From: Sphingobacteriales bacterium
GTDB lineage: Bacteria; Bacteroidota; Bacteroidia; Chitinophagales; Chitinophagaceae
Length of the DNA stretch: 64,000 nucleotides
Direction: 5' to 3'
Assembly: GCA_004144175.1 (NCBI GenBank)
Contig: SEFT01000002.1
Location: forward strand, 62,001-126,000
Part shown: positions 41,723-51,554 of the stretch, piece after piece
How the letters are laid out: each line of letters starts with the position of its first letter
How positions within the stretch are numbered: the first letter of the stretch is position 1
Made by a program: the position numbers and the translations under genes
Notes under the pieces: model-generated
The model's database searches: none
Told to the model about the DNA's origin: nothing
The model's input: the letters and a program-made list of their open reading frames with translations, nothing else

Positions 41723-43636
41723 TTATTTAGCTACAACTAATCTTGTCTTCAGGCTGGTTGATGTGCCGTCGGTATATTGTATGGTGTACATGCCATTTGC
41801 CAGCGCACTTGTGTTGATGATGGCATTAGCCATAGTGCAAGCTTGCTGCGCTACTACCCTACCCATTGCATCTACTACCTGTAGCGTACCGCTCACATTC
41901 TTTACACCATCTACAAATACGTGAACGGCATCGCGGGCAGGGTTGGGGTATGCTACCAGCGCTGCTTTTACAGCATCTACATCGGTTACCGATTGTGGCC
42001 AGCCTATATTGAAGTATTGCTTGAAACCACAACCAAAGTCGCCGCTATAATACCCCTTCATCTGGTAAGAAGAAAGGCCACCGGTAATAGGACGTATTGT
42101 TAGTGTACCGTTTCCTGCATTCGCATTAGCCCACCAGGCCAGGCCATTGCAGTCTTCATCCTCTACCTCTATATAATAAACACCGGGGTTCAGGCTAACG
42201 GTATCGCTATAGGTATAAGATGTAGATGTAGGCCCACTTGCACGCTCAAAAGTATTATCAGAAGAGCGCCTGATAGCCCATTTGGTATCATTATCGTAGT
42301 TGGTTTTCATGATAACAACGAACTTAGAAGGCCATTGCGGCACGGGATCGAAAGTAGAACTAAGCTTGTTGTTGATGTTATCTTCATCGGCCTGCCCGTT
42401 TGCCTCGAGCAGGGTAACTGTGAAGGTGCCTTTTTGCGTTTGCGACTGCATCTCCCACATGATAGGCAATGAAATAACTGTTTCTTCAAGCGGGGCTATC
42501 GTCCCCTGCCATGTATGTGTGTACTGGTTACGGCCGTCGATACCATACTCTATCTTCATCGATGAAATGTTAACACCGCCAACGTTTTTTACTCTGATCA
42601 TCGGACCTGCATTACTAGGATTTTCGCGGAAGTGTACCTCGTAGTTGGATGGAGATATGATATCTTCCAATGCGGCATCGATATTACGGTTAAAAGCATC
42701 ATAATACCACACGCCCGACTCAATGATATAGCTACCCGATGGGCTGGCATTGGTATAAGGCTCCAGATCTACACCCAACGTATAGTTGCCGCTGCCGGTA
42801 GGGCCTATTATCTTATGCACATCTGGTTTTATCAAGTCGCCGGGGCACCAGTTACCACGGTTATATATCCAGGTGCCGTTCTGCGGGTACAGATGGTTTT
42901 TACCGCAATCGTCCCTCCAGATGTCTTTCTGGGCTATCATACCGCCATTCAGCATTACCTGGTAGTATTTTTTGCAAAACTCAGAGCAGCCCATATTGTC
43001 AGCGCCGTGGCCGGTAATGGTAAATTTCATTTCGGTGCTCTCTGTATTAACGGGGGCCGTTTTGGTGAAAGGCGGCATCTGGGCGCTAACTGGTTTCGTA
43101 GCATCGCCGTAGGCTACGCTACCCTTCCAAAGTCGCTCAATACCCAGTACGTTGCGCGGAGGCGTGCCCTCGATAAACGCAAATCTAATATTACCCGTAA
43201 AGCCCCAGCTATAGCCCGAATAGTGAACCCTGATAGCAGCAGTATCTTTCAGCAACGGGTAAAAATCCGTCACATCGAACATATATCGCTGCGTCCAGCC
43301 GGCCACCATGCGCGCACCGTTACCGTACGGCGTTATCAGCCTGCCCAGCTCCATCGTATCACCATTGGGGGTCATCAGGAAGTTTTGCACCGTATAATCC
43401 CAGTCGGCACAGTATTGCGGGCTGCCAGGGCATGGATATTTGCCAAGGGTAAACACCATTAGGATCTTGCGGTAAGTCTTGCTTCCATCAGGAAAGCGAA
43501 CCCCACCATCAAAATTGCCATAGTGGTTGAACATACTATCCTTATGCGCCTGCACCCAGGTAGTATCTCCCACAGCTGCATTTGCATTACCAGCCATCAG
43601 TAACGCCGATAACATCAAGTAAAAGAATTGTTTCAT
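41723..43636 (-). CDS. PNGase F-like secreted enzyme with T9SS sorting domain
   Basis: 637 residues: signal peptide MKQFFYLMLSALLMAGNANA, then a domain pair resembling peptide-N-glycosidase F (N- and C-terminal PNGase F jelly rolls). Landmarks are CADWDY (the position of the catalytic Asp in PNGase F), WRDDCGKNHLYPQNGTWIYNRGNWCPGD, and DLEPYTNASPSGSYIIESG. A beta-sandwich region follows, then a T9SS type A C-terminus with YPNPARDAVHVFVDG and GMYTIQYTDG. PNGase F removes N-glycans from glycoproteins; deamidation activity here is inferred from similarity. It is monocistronic. Confidence 0.85.
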   Translation of the reverse strand: MKQFFYLMLSALLMAGNANAAVGDTTWVQAHKDSMFNHYGNFDGGVRFPDGSKTYRKILMVFTLGKYPCPGSPQYCADWDYTVQNFLMTPNGDTMELGRLITPYGNGARMVAGWTQRYMFDVTDFYPLLKDTAAIRVHYSGYSWGFTGNIRFAFIEGTPPRNVLGIERLWKGSVAYGDATKPVSAQMPPFTKTAPVNTESTEMKFTITGHGADNMGCSEFCKKYYQVMLNGGMIAQKDIWRDDCGKNHLYPQNGTWIYNRGNWCPGDLIKPDVHKIIGPTGSGNYTLGVDLEPYTNASPSGSYIIESGVWYYDAFNRNIDAALEDIISPSNYEVHFRENPSNAGPMIRVKNVGGVNISSMKIEYGIDGRNQYTHTWQGTIAPLEETVISLPIMWEMQSQTQKGTFTVTLLEANGQADEDNINNKLSSTFDPVPQWPSKFVVIMKTNYDNDTKWAIRRSSDNTFERASGPTSTSYTYSDTVSLNPGVYYIEVEDEDCNGLAWWANANAGNGTLTIRPITGGLSSYQMKGYYSGDFGCGFKQYFNIGWPQSVTDVDAVKAALVAYPNPARDAVHVFVDGVKNVSGTLQVVDAMGRVVAQQACTMANAIINTSALANGMYTIQYTDGTSTSLKTRLVVAK

Positions 43637-43736
43637 TAAGTTGTATTATGAATTAATCAAAGAGAAGGTAAAGTTAAATAAATCTATCACGTGAACGAAT
43701 ATTTTAAAGTATAACTGATAGGTGGTATATTAATAG

Positions 43737-43744
43737 TACCTTTG
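43737..43744 (+). promoter_or_regulatory. Candidate -7 box of the der promoter
   Basis: TACCTTTG, an exact TAnnTTTG match, 17 nt before the der ATG. Confidence 0.5.
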
Positions 43745-43761
43745 CACCCTAATTTTAAAAT

Positions 43762-45135
43762 ATGCCCGGATTTACTGTTGCGATAGTAGGAAGACCGAAT
43801 GTGGGGAAGTCAACTCTTTTCAACAGGTTGCTGGAACAACGCAAGGCCATCGTAGATGACGTGAGCGGCGTTACCCGCGACCGCCAGTACGGTATTGCCG
43901 ACTGGAACGGTAAGACCTTTAACGTGATTGACACAGGGGGATTTGTTGCCAAGTCGGATGATGTTTTTGAAACAGAGATCCGTAAGCAGGTAAATATTGC
44001 CGTAGACGAAGCCAACCTCATACTGTTCGTTTGTGACACTGCAACCGGCATCACCGACCAGGACGAAGACATGGCCGATATATTGCGCCGCTCTCCTAAG
44101 CCTGTGCTGCTGGTAGTAAATAAGGTTGACAATTCGCAACGAGCACTGGATGCTACCGAGTTTTATTCGCTGGGGTTTGAGAAGACCTTCTTCATGTCGG
44201 CTATATCGGGTAGCGGTAGTGGTGAGTTGCTGGATGAGGTGACGACTCACATACACGAAGACTCGCAAGCTGCACCTATAGAATACATAGAAGAGGTAGA
44301 CATAGACGAAAATGGTGAGGAAATAATCATCCGCAGGCCGAAAGCCACCACGCCGAAATTTGCCATTATTGGCCAGCCAAATGCTGGTAAGTCTACCCTG
44401 CTGAATGCGCTGATAGGCCAGGAGCGCACAATCGTATCGGATATACCGGGCACCACCCGCGATACCATACATACGCACTACAACCTGTTCGACAAAGAGT
44501 TTATACTGATAGATACGGCAGGACTGCGCAAGAAGAAAAATGTGCACGAAGACCTGGAGTTCTATTCGGTGATACGTGCTATACGTGCTATGGACGAAGC
44601 CGATATATGCTTCTTGGTAATAGATGCTGTAAACGGCGTGACGGCACAGGATGTAAGCATCTTCAGCCTGGCAACGCGTAAAGGTAAAGGTGTAGTGCTA
44701 CTGGTGAACAAATGGGACCTGGTAGAAAAAGTGACCAATACCGCGCGCGACTACGAAAAGGAACTAAAGAAAAAGATAGCGCCGTTCACTGATGTGCCGG
44801 TGATATTTATATCGGCCAAAGAAAAGCAGCGCATCTTCCAGGCTATGGAGAAAGGGATTGAGGTATATGAGAACCGCCAGCGCAGGGTGCAGACATCGAA
44901 GCTGAATGAAATAATGCTGAAGGAGATAGAGCACTTCCCGCCGCCGATGACACGCGGTACTGCCGTGAAGATCAAGTTTGTGACACAGGTGCCCACTGCG
45001 GTGCCTTCGTTTGCATTCTTTACCAACTTCCCCGATGCCGTTAAGGAATCGTACAAGAACTTCCTGGAAAATAAGATACGCAGCCATTTTAACTTTACAG
45101 GCGTGCCGGTGCGCATATTCATGCGTAAGAAATAA
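43762..45135 (+). CDS. der: Ribosome biogenesis GTPase Der (EngA)
   Basis: 457 residues with two tandem GTPase domains: first P-loop GRPNVGKST at residues 10-18, second GQPNAGKST at residue 204, G3 motifs DTGGF and DTAGL, G4 NKVD and NKWD, and a C-terminal KH-like domain (about 370-457). Der is required for 50S maturation. It sits 27 bp before rimO, consistent with a ribosome-related pair. A Glu/Asp-rich linker separates the G domains, as is usual. Confidence 0.97.
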   Translation: MPGFTVAIVGRPNVGKSTLFNRLLEQRKAIVDDVSGVTRDRQYGIADWNGKTFNVIDTGGFVAKSDDVFETEIRKQVNIAVDEANLILFVCDTATGITDQDEDMADILRRSPKPVLLVVNKVDNSQRALDATEFYSLGFEKTFFMSAISGSGSGELLDEVTTHIHEDSQAAPIEYIEEVDIDENGEEIIIRRPKATTPKFAIIGQPNAGKSTLLNALIGQERTIVSDIPGTTRDTIHTHYNLFDKEFILIDTAGLRKKKNVHEDLEFYSVIRAIRAMDEADICFLVIDAVNGVTAQDVSIFSLATRKGKGVVLLVNKWDLVEKVTNTARDYEKELKKKIAPFTDVPVIFISAKEKQRIFQAMEKGIEVYENRQRRVQTSKLNEIMLKEIEHFPPPMTRGTAVKIKFVTQVPTAVPSFAFFTNFPDAVKESYKNFLENKIRSHFNFTGVPVRIFMRKK

Positions 45136-45162
45136 CATTATTTATCATAATACTTCTGCTTA

Positions 45163-46470
45163 GTGAAAACGAGGAAATTAAAACAGGACAAGGTTAATAT
45201 CATAACGCTGGGCTGCTCCAAGAATATGGTGGACAGCGAGGTATTGAGCGGCCAGCTCCAGGCCAATGGTATTAAAGTGGGTCATGAAAGCAGTAAGCTG
45301 GACCATAATATAGTGGTGGTGAATACTTGCGGCTTTATAGACAAAGCTAAGGAAGAGAGTGTGAATACCATACTGGAGCAGGTAGAGCTGAAGCGCGAAG
45401 GCAAGCTGGATAAGGTATACATTACTGGCTGCCTCAGTGAACGCTACCGCCACGACCTGATGAACGAGATACCTGAGGTTGATGCGTGGTTTGGTACGAT
45501 GGAACTGCCGCTAATACTTAAGCAATTTAACGCCGACTATAAGACCGAGCTAGTAGGCGAACGCCTGCTGAGCACACCCAAACACTACGCCTACCTGAAG
45601 ATATCAGAAGGCTGCAACCGTACCTGCTCTTTCTGCGCCATACCGCTGATGCGCGGCAATCACGTATCTAAAACCATAGAAGAAGTGGTGGCCGAGGCGA
45701 AGAAACTGGTGCAAATGGGTGTGAAGGAAGTGATGCTGATAGCACAGGAACTGACCTACTACGGACTGGACATCTATAAAAAACGCGCATTAAGCGAACT
45801 GCTGAAGCACTTATCGGATGTAAAAGGGCTGGAGTGGATACGCCTGCACTATGCCTACCCTTCCAAATTCCCGATGGACATACTGGAAGTGATGCGCGAG
45901 CGCGATAACATCTGCAACTACCTGGATATGCCACTTCAGCATATATCGAACAATATGCTGAAGGCCATGAAGCGCCAGATGGAGACACAGGAAATTTACG
46001 ACCTGATAGCAGCCATACGCGACAAAGTGCCGGGCATAGCCATACGCAGTACACTTATCACAGGCTTCCCGGGTGAAACACGGGATGATGTAGAGCAGCT
46101 GAAACAGTTCCTGGAAGATGTAAGACTGGACCGTGTAGGTATCTTTACTTATTCGCATGAAGAGAATACCTCGGCATACGAATTTAACGATACGCTGACC
46201 AGCGAAGAAAAAGAAGCACGCGCACAGGAGATAATGGAAGTACAGCAGGAGATATCGTACGAGAAGAACCAGGAAATGCTGGGCAAGACGTATAAGGTAA
46301 TGGTAGATAAACTGGAAGCAGGCCGCTACCTGGCGCGCACCGAGTTTGACAGCGTAGAAGTAGATAACGAAGTATTGATTGCTACCAATAAGAAGCTACC
46401 AATAGGCGACTTTGTGAACGTAAAGATCACTAAGGCTTATGATTATGACCTGGAAGGTGAGTTAGTATAG
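45163..46470 (+). CDS. rimO: Ribosomal protein S12 methylthiotransferase
   Basis: 435 residues, GTG start at 45163 (MKTRKLKQDKVNIITLGCSKNMVDSE). UPF0004 domain with Cys18 and other cluster ligands (VVVNTCGF, ITGCLSERYR), then the radical-SAM motif C-x3-C-x2-C at Cys151, Cys155 and Cys158 (GCNRTCSFC), and a C-terminal TRAM-like domain. It methylthiolates Asp of ribosomal protein S12. Downstream of der with no intervening terminator; a hairpin follows the stop. Confidence 0.96.
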   Translation: MKTRKLKQDKVNIITLGCSKNMVDSEVLSGQLQANGIKVGHESSKLDHNIVVVNTCGFIDKAKEESVNTILEQVELKREGKLDKVYITGCLSERYRHDLMNEIPEVDAWFGTMELPLILKQFNADYKTELVGERLLSTPKHYAYLKISEGCNRTCSFCAIPLMRGNHVSKTIEEVVAEAKKLVQMGVKEVMLIAQELTYYGLDIYKKRALSELLKHLSDVKGLEWIRLHYAYPSKFPMDILEVMRERDNICNYLDMPLQHISNNMLKAMKRQMETQEIYDLIAAIRDKVPGIAIRSTLITGFPGETRDDVEQLKQFLEDVRLDRVGIFTYSHEENTSAYEFNDTLTSEEKEARAQEIMEVQQEISYEKNQEMLGKTYKVMVDKLEAGRYLARTEFDSVEVDNEVLIATNKKLPIGDFVNVKITKAYDYDLEGELV

Positions 46471-46501
46471 CAGAATAATTTAGCATTAGATATTTTTTCA
46501 G

Positions 46502-46526
46502 AAGCAGGCCTTGTGCCTGCTTTTTC
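46502..46526 (+). terminator. Terminator of der-rimO
   Basis: AAGCAGGC (46502-46509) pairs with GCCTGCTT (46515-46522), followed by T residues. Confidence 0.75.
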
Positions 46527-46593
46527 GCTGTATTTATAAAGAATGTCCCTGTTTTTGCAGATATTTAGGCGAGACCCAACCGCACCTAGCCTT

Positions 46594-49500
46594 ATGCGTC
46601 CGTATTCTTTTTGCTTATCCTTCTTTTTCTTGCTGACGTTAGTTTTTACTAATGCGGCAACAAGCCAGCCTACCCAATATAATATCAGTAGTAAAAACGG
46701 ACTGCCTACAGACAATGTATACAATGTGTTAGTGGACAAGTATGGCTATCTGTGGATAGCAACTGAAAAAGGTGTTATTAAATACAATGGATATAGCCTT
46801 AAAGTATTCGACCTGTCGAGTGGACTTGTGAACGACGATGTATGGCACCTGACTGAAGACCGAAAAGGCAGGATATGGCTGTCCTGCATCTCGTCTGAAA
46901 TGGGATATATTTTCAAGGATCACTACCATAAGACTGTAATTGAAAATCCTGTTCTACCTATCTATCCAAGATTTAATCCCAAGAACATTGTAGACCTTGA
47001 GCATGGAATTGCATTCCAAACGACTTCGGCAGCCAGCTATGGCTACATTTGCGTTGAAAAAAACGATACAATAAGCTCTACACTCATTGACATAGACGGG
47101 AACCATTGTTTACTAACCAAGAACGGAGACCTGATAATTTGGTATGACAATAAGGTCTATAAGACATCCGTTACTAAAAAGCCATGGAAGCTTCAATATT
47201 TGGGTAGCCACCGCATCTTGTTAGACATGGGCGATGGCCAATCTCAAGGAAACTATTTTTTTCCTCATGCCCATCTGGGCAAACGATCTGCAGATAGCAG
47301 TCTGTTTGCTCTCAATTGGAATAATTTCTCATATAACCAATTGCCTTTAGATACCGGTGAATTTGTCACCATGAACCAATACCGAAATGGTAGATATTAC
47401 ATGACCACCGTCAAGAATTGTTTGATACTTGACGACAGCCTTAATGTGCTAAAAAAATGGTCTCATGCGCAATTACTGGATGATACTGTAGTAAATACTA
47501 AGCCCGTCACATTCATTGAAGATAATCTCTGGAACAGATGCGTTACTACTTCTGGCAATGGTATATATATTAACTTCTTGCCTCGGCAGTTAAAGGCAAA
47601 GGAACAATTTGATCTTTCGGGTTATAAATATGTGGGCAGTAGCAAAGCCGGTCAAAATTTCTGGTGGAATTCCAACACACATTCTCTTGCAACTATTAGT
47701 ACAGGTAAGCAGATAACAAAAAAAACACTTATTGGCATTCAGGATGTAAAAAAGATCATCCCGTACGATAGTAGCAAGAGTGTGATACTATCAGATAATA
47801 CACTGAGCTGGTACTTAAAAAACGGAAATACGATCCGGTTTGAGAATTTTTTCAAACCTGCCGAAAACCCGCGGGGAGAAAATATCATCAAATCTATTTT
47901 TTTATGGCGTGATCTTCGGGCGGTCCATGATGTTATCATTACTTCGCCGTCAGACCTGATTTTATTTTCATTTACTCCCGGCTTAGTTCATCTCCATTTA
48001 TCACACGACACAATAACTGCCAGAGTGTTGTCCGGAGAAAGATTGCCTGATCTGTGCTATATCAAGAATGAAAATCTACTGGCTGCCTATGATAGCAAAA
48101 ACATTGCACTGTACGAAGTAAGTGCAGCAGGAAGTGCGTTTAGGAAAAGAGCTATGTATGATCTTTCGCCTTTGAAGAAGCTCGAAAAAATACATGCCGA
48201 TAACCATGGTAATATTTTTGTACAAACACAGGATAAGGTCTTTGCATATTATCCGCAACAGAACAAATATGTAGTGCTATTTGCTGACTATAATATGGGC
48301 AGGGCAAAAACCCTGGTTCAGGATAATAAGGTTATTGCGGCTACGCGGGGCGGACTATTATTCTGTAGTGTATCAGGCCCTTTAAACTTTGGAAAAACTG
48401 TGTTTTTGCCTAATAACAAGGACCTGCTTTACAGCAAATGCCTGGGCATAAAGAAGCAAAGCGAAACCGTAGTGATCACAACGGACAAAGGTGTATATGA
48501 GGTACCAGTTCCTGCGGACCAGGCAAAAGCACCTAACAGTCAACCTTACCGCCTGTTGCTTCATTACAAAGACATGACACGCGTGATGGGTTTTAACGAC
48601 ACGATCTATATTGACCAGGACAATACAGAATTGCATTTCGATGCTATCAACCCGGCCGGGGTTGGAACGTTAAGATTCAAATATAAGATTGAAAATGTAG
48701 TGTCTTCGGAGCAAGATATGAGTTCAAACAGCCTGTATCTGCCAAAATTGAACGCCGACAAATACTATACGTTTACCATAACCGCATATGATGATGCATG
48801 GAAAAGCCAACCAATGAAAATCCGGCTATATCTGGTGCCATTCTGGTGGCAAACGCAAACGGGCAAAATGCTGATATGGTTACTTGGTATATCTGGCGTT
48901 GCGCTGGTATTACTTTCTGTTACCTATGCAACCAGGCAAGTCGTATTGAGGCAACAAACCCGGAAAGGAATGGAAATGGAGCTTAAGAACTTACGGCTTG
49001 CCTTCGAGCTAAAGTCTGTGTATTCTCAAATAAACCCGCATTTCATTTTTAATACCCTTACTACAGGACTATATTTCATTAAGAAGAAAAAAATAGACGA
49101 AGCATACCAGCACATCTCTTCATTCTCTGACCTATTGAGGGCCTATATAAAATCCTCTCGGAACAAGTATACAAGCATAGCCGAGGAAGCAGAGAACCTT
49201 GAGCATTATTTAAAGCTCCAATTGGCAAGGTTTGAAGATAAGTTTACCTACACCATAAATATTGACCCGGGCATCGATCCTGATACGGAAAAAATACCAT
49301 CGTTACTGCTGCAACCGCTGGTAGAAAACGCGATAAACCATGGTATATTTCATAAAGAAGGTAAGGGAAAGATTACAATAGACTTTTTACGCGGGGAAGA
49401 TAGCCACTCGATCGTTTGCCTGATCGACGATGATGGGATAGGCAGGGAAAACTCAAAAAAGATAAAAGACGAAAGCAATATAAAAGAGACATCTTACGGT

Positions 49501-49629
49501 ACCGACCTGATAAAAAACCTCGTAGACATATTTAATACATATGAGGCTACCAAAATAACTATGGATTATATAGATAAAGAGCTGCCTTTGACAGGTACAA
49601 TAGTAAAATTCACCATTACAAAGCAGTAA
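46594..49629 (+). CDS. Sensor histidine kinase, two-component-propeller + LytS-type
   Basis: About 1011 residues with ATG at 46594 (an in-frame ATG is 17 codons earlier). N-terminal signal region, a periplasmic beta-propeller with two-component-regulator-type repeats (GYLWIATEKGVIKYNG, GRIWLSCISS), a Y_Y_Y-like domain (YYTFTITAYDDAWKS), a membrane helix at about residues 759-781, a LytS-type His_kinase with QINPHFIFNTL (phospho-His816), and an HATPase end with LVENAINHG around 910. It works with the response regulator gene 1 nt downstream. The propeller ligand is unknown; in Bacteroidota such sensors often respond to glycans. The gene looks AT-richer than its neighbours. Confidence 0.92.
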   Translation: MRPYSFCLSFFFLLTLVFTNAATSQPTQYNISSKNGLPTDNVYNVLVDKYGYLWIATEKGVIKYNGYSLKVFDLSSGLVNDDVWHLTEDRKGRIWLSCISSEMGYIFKDHYHKTVIENPVLPIYPRFNPKNIVDLEHGIAFQTTSAASYGYICVEKNDTISSTLIDIDGNHCLLTKNGDLIIWYDNKVYKTSVTKKPWKLQYLGSHRILLDMGDGQSQGNYFFPHAHLGKRSADSSLFALNWNNFSYNQLPLDTGEFVTMNQYRNGRYYMTTVKNCLILDDSLNVLKKWSHAQLLDDTVVNTKPVTFIEDNLWNRCVTTSGNGIYINFLPRQLKAKEQFDLSGYKYVGSSKAGQNFWWNSNTHSLATISTGKQITKKTLIGIQDVKKIIPYDSSKSVILSDNTLSWYLKNGNTIRFENFFKPAENPRGENIIKSIFLWRDLRAVHDVIITSPSDLILFSFTPGLVHLHLSHDTITARVLSGERLPDLCYIKNENLLAAYDSKNIALYEVSAAGSAFRKRAMYDLSPLKKLEKIHADNHGNIFVQTQDKVFAYYPQQNKYVVLFADYNMGRAKTLVQDNKVIAATRGGLLFCSVSGPLNFGKTVFLPNNKDLLYSKCLGIKKQSETVVITTDKGVYEVPVPADQAKAPNSQPYRLLLHYKDMTRVMGFNDTIYIDQDNTELHFDAINPAGVGTLRFKYKIENVVSSEQDMSSNSLYLPKLNADKYYTFTITAYDDAWKSQPMKIRLYLVPFWWQTQTGKMLIWLLGISGVALVLLSVTYATRQVVLRQQTRKGMEMELKNLRLAFELKSVYSQINPHFIFNTLTTGLYFIKKKKIDEAYQHISSFSDLLRAYIKSSRNKYTSIAEEAENLEHYLKLQLARFEDKFTYTINIDPGIDPDTEKIPSLLLQPLVENAINHGIFHKEGKGKITIDFLRGEDSHSIVCLIDDDGIGRENSKKIKDESNIKETSYGTDLIKNLVDIFNTYEATKITMDYIDKELPLTGTIVKFTITKQ

Positions 49630-49630
49630 C

Positions 49631-50371
49631 ATGAACAACAAATTCACCTGCGTTATCATCGACGACGAACCTAAGGCGATTGAACTCTTAAAGGATAGCC
49701 TGGAAAGCTTATATAGCAACATAGAGATATTACATACGCATACATACTGGAAAGACGCCATTGCTACGCTTAAAAGCGTTGATTTCCACCTGCTTTTTAT
49801 TGATGTCTCGATGCCTCAAAAAACGGGAATGGACCTATTGGATCTCGTACCAGGCTTAAAGTGTGAGATCATCTTTGTAACTGCGTATTCAGAACATGCG
49901 CTGGATGCATTTGAATACGGAGCAACCGGATACCTGCTAAAGCCTATCAGTGACAAGGCGCTCTCCAAGACGGTGGATAAAGCATTGGAGCGAATCAATT
50001 ATAAAAAAACAGCTAATACAGCATCTGCAACTACTTCGACCGTATCGAAACTAGCCATACCAAATCTTAACGGCCTGGATTATGTAAATATAGAAGACAT
50101 CATTTACCTCGAGTCTTCATCGAGGTACACAAAGATCGTTTTGAAGAACAAAGAGATACTAAGCTCTTATAACATAGGAAAATTCAAGCAACTATTGGCA
50201 CCTTATTCCTTCTATCCTATACATAGGTCGTACATCGTAAACACCAACTTTATAACCGCCTATAAAACTGCAGGCGCAGTCATTATGTCGAATGGAGAAG
50301 AACTGCCTGTTGCCAAAAATGAAAAAGATGAGCTACAAGCACTATTTCTAAAGATAAACAAGCACCCTTAG
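49631..50371 (+). CDS. LytTR-family response regulator
   Basis: 246 residues: receiver domain (DDEPKAIELLKDSL, phospho-acceptor in LLFIDVSMPQKTGMDLL about Asp57, T/S and K positions in FVTAYSEHALDAF and GYLLKPI) then a LytTR DNA-binding domain (about residues 145-246) with YVNIEDIIYLESSSRYTKIV, and FYPIHRSYIVNTNFI. It is the cognate partner of the kinase, 1 nt upstream. LytTR sites are usually direct repeats; none was located here. Its stop overlaps dprA by 4 nt. Confidence 0.95.
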   Translation: MNNKFTCVIIDDEPKAIELLKDSLESLYSNIEILHTHTYWKDAIATLKSVDFHLLFIDVSMPQKTGMDLLDLVPGLKCEIIFVTAYSEHALDAFEYGATGYLLKPISDKALSKTVDKALERINYKKTANTASATTSTVSKLAIPNLNGLDYVNIEDIIYLESSSRYTKIVLKNKEILSSYNIGKFKQLLAPYSFYPIHRSYIVNTNFITAYKTAGAVIMSNGEELPVAKNEKDELQALFLKINKHP

Positions 50372-51480
50372 GCGTCGTAGCGATACTGCTTGCCCGGCAG
50401 CGCTCTTATCAAGCCCTGCATTTCCAGACCAAGCAATAGAGCAGGTAGCATGGCGTTTGCAATACCTGTAGTGTGCAGCAGCTCATCGGCGTGTATACTT
50501 TCATGGCGCTGCAACAGCTCCAGTATCTTCTGCTCGTCGGGCGAAAGATCAAGGAAGAGTTGTTTTTGTACAGGCTTTTTCTTTACCGTGGCCCAGCCCA
50601 TCATTTCAATAAGATCATCGGCTTTAGTTATCATGGCAGCAGTATTAGTGCGTATCAGTTCATTACACCCGCTCGATTTGGAGTCGGTGGTACGCCCCGG
50701 GAATGCGGCCACATCACGGTTATAGCTGGCAGCTACGCGCGCAGTTATCAATGCTCCGCCTTTTATATCACTTTCTACCACCACTGTTACATCACTTATA
50801 CCCGCTACTATACGGTTCCGCATCGGGAAGTTCTGCCGCTCGGGCTTGGTACCGGTCGGGAATTCTGTGATAAGGCCGCCATTCAGCAGCATATCCTTAG
50901 CCACTTCTTTATTGGTAGATGGGTAGATCCTATCGAGGCCATGGCCCAGTGCTCCTATGGTTGGCAAGCCTGCCTTCAGCGAACGTTTGTGTGCAATAGC
51001 ATCAATGCCATGCGCCAAGCCACTAACGATGATAAGGTCTTCGCGGCCCGATAGGTCGTCTATCAGTTGTTCTGTTAGCTTCTGCCCATAGTCGGTATTT
51101 TTTCTTGTACCTATTACCGCTACTGTTTTTGCAGCATTAGGGCTGGCTGTGCCACGGTAGTATAGTACAATGGGTGCATCGGAGCAATGTTTCAGGCGCT
51201 GTGGATAGTTGTCGTTATTTACCCACAACACCTGTACGCCATGCTTTTGCACAAATTTAAATTCCTGCTCGGCCTGGGTCAGTACGTCCTGTTCTTTAAA
51301 AGCCCGCGCGCGGTCTTCGCTAAAGCCATCTATACGCGCCATTTGCTTTACCGATGCCTTAAATATGTCCGAAGCATTACCATAATGCGCCAGCAAGGCT
51401 TTGGCACGCTTGGGGCCAATATCCTTTACGAATGTTAAAGCTATCTGGTAGAGGGTTTCATCACTGTTGTCTGGCAGCAT
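50368..51480 (-). CDS. dprA: DNA-processing protein DprA
   Basis: 370 residues from ATG at 51480 (MLPDNSDETLYQIALTF); the frame extends 15 codons further. Helical N-terminal SAM-like region, the Rossmann-like core with IVSGLAHGIDAIAHKRSLKAGLPTIGALGHGLDRIYP (about residues 155-200), FPMRNRIVAG, and a C-terminal winged-helix (DML1-like) domain. DprA loads RecA on incoming single-stranded DNA in natural transformation; its presence alone does not show competence. It converges with the LytTR gene and diverges from the DUF6438 lipoprotein. Confidence 0.95.
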   Translation of the reverse strand: MLPDNSDETLYQIALTFVKDIGPKRAKALLAHYGNASDIFKASVKQMARIDGFSEDRARAFKEQDVLTQAEQEFKFVQKHGVQVLWVNNDNYPQRLKHCSDAPIVLYYRGTASPNAAKTVAVIGTRKNTDYGQKLTEQLIDDLSGREDLIIVSGLAHGIDAIAHKRSLKAGLPTIGALGHGLDRIYPSTNKEVAKDMLLNGGLITEFPTGTKPERQNFPMRNRIVAGISDVTVVVESDIKGGALITARVAASYNRDVAAFPGRTTDSKSSGCNELIRTNTAAMITKADDLIEMMGWATVKKKPVQKQLFLDLSPDEQKILELLQRHESIHADELLHTTGIANAMLPALLLGLEMQGLIRALPGKQYRYDA

Positions 51481-51528
51481 ATTTGCGTCTGTTGGTTTAA
51501 GGAACGGGCTAGTAATAATGAACACTTA

Positions 51529-51536
51529 TCTTTGGG
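51529..51536 (+). promoter_or_regulatory. Candidate -7 box of the DUF6438 gene
   Basis: TATCTTTG (TAnnTTTG), 18 nt before the ATG at 51555. Confidence 0.5.
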
Positions 51537-51554
51537 CACGGAAAATATAAAAAA

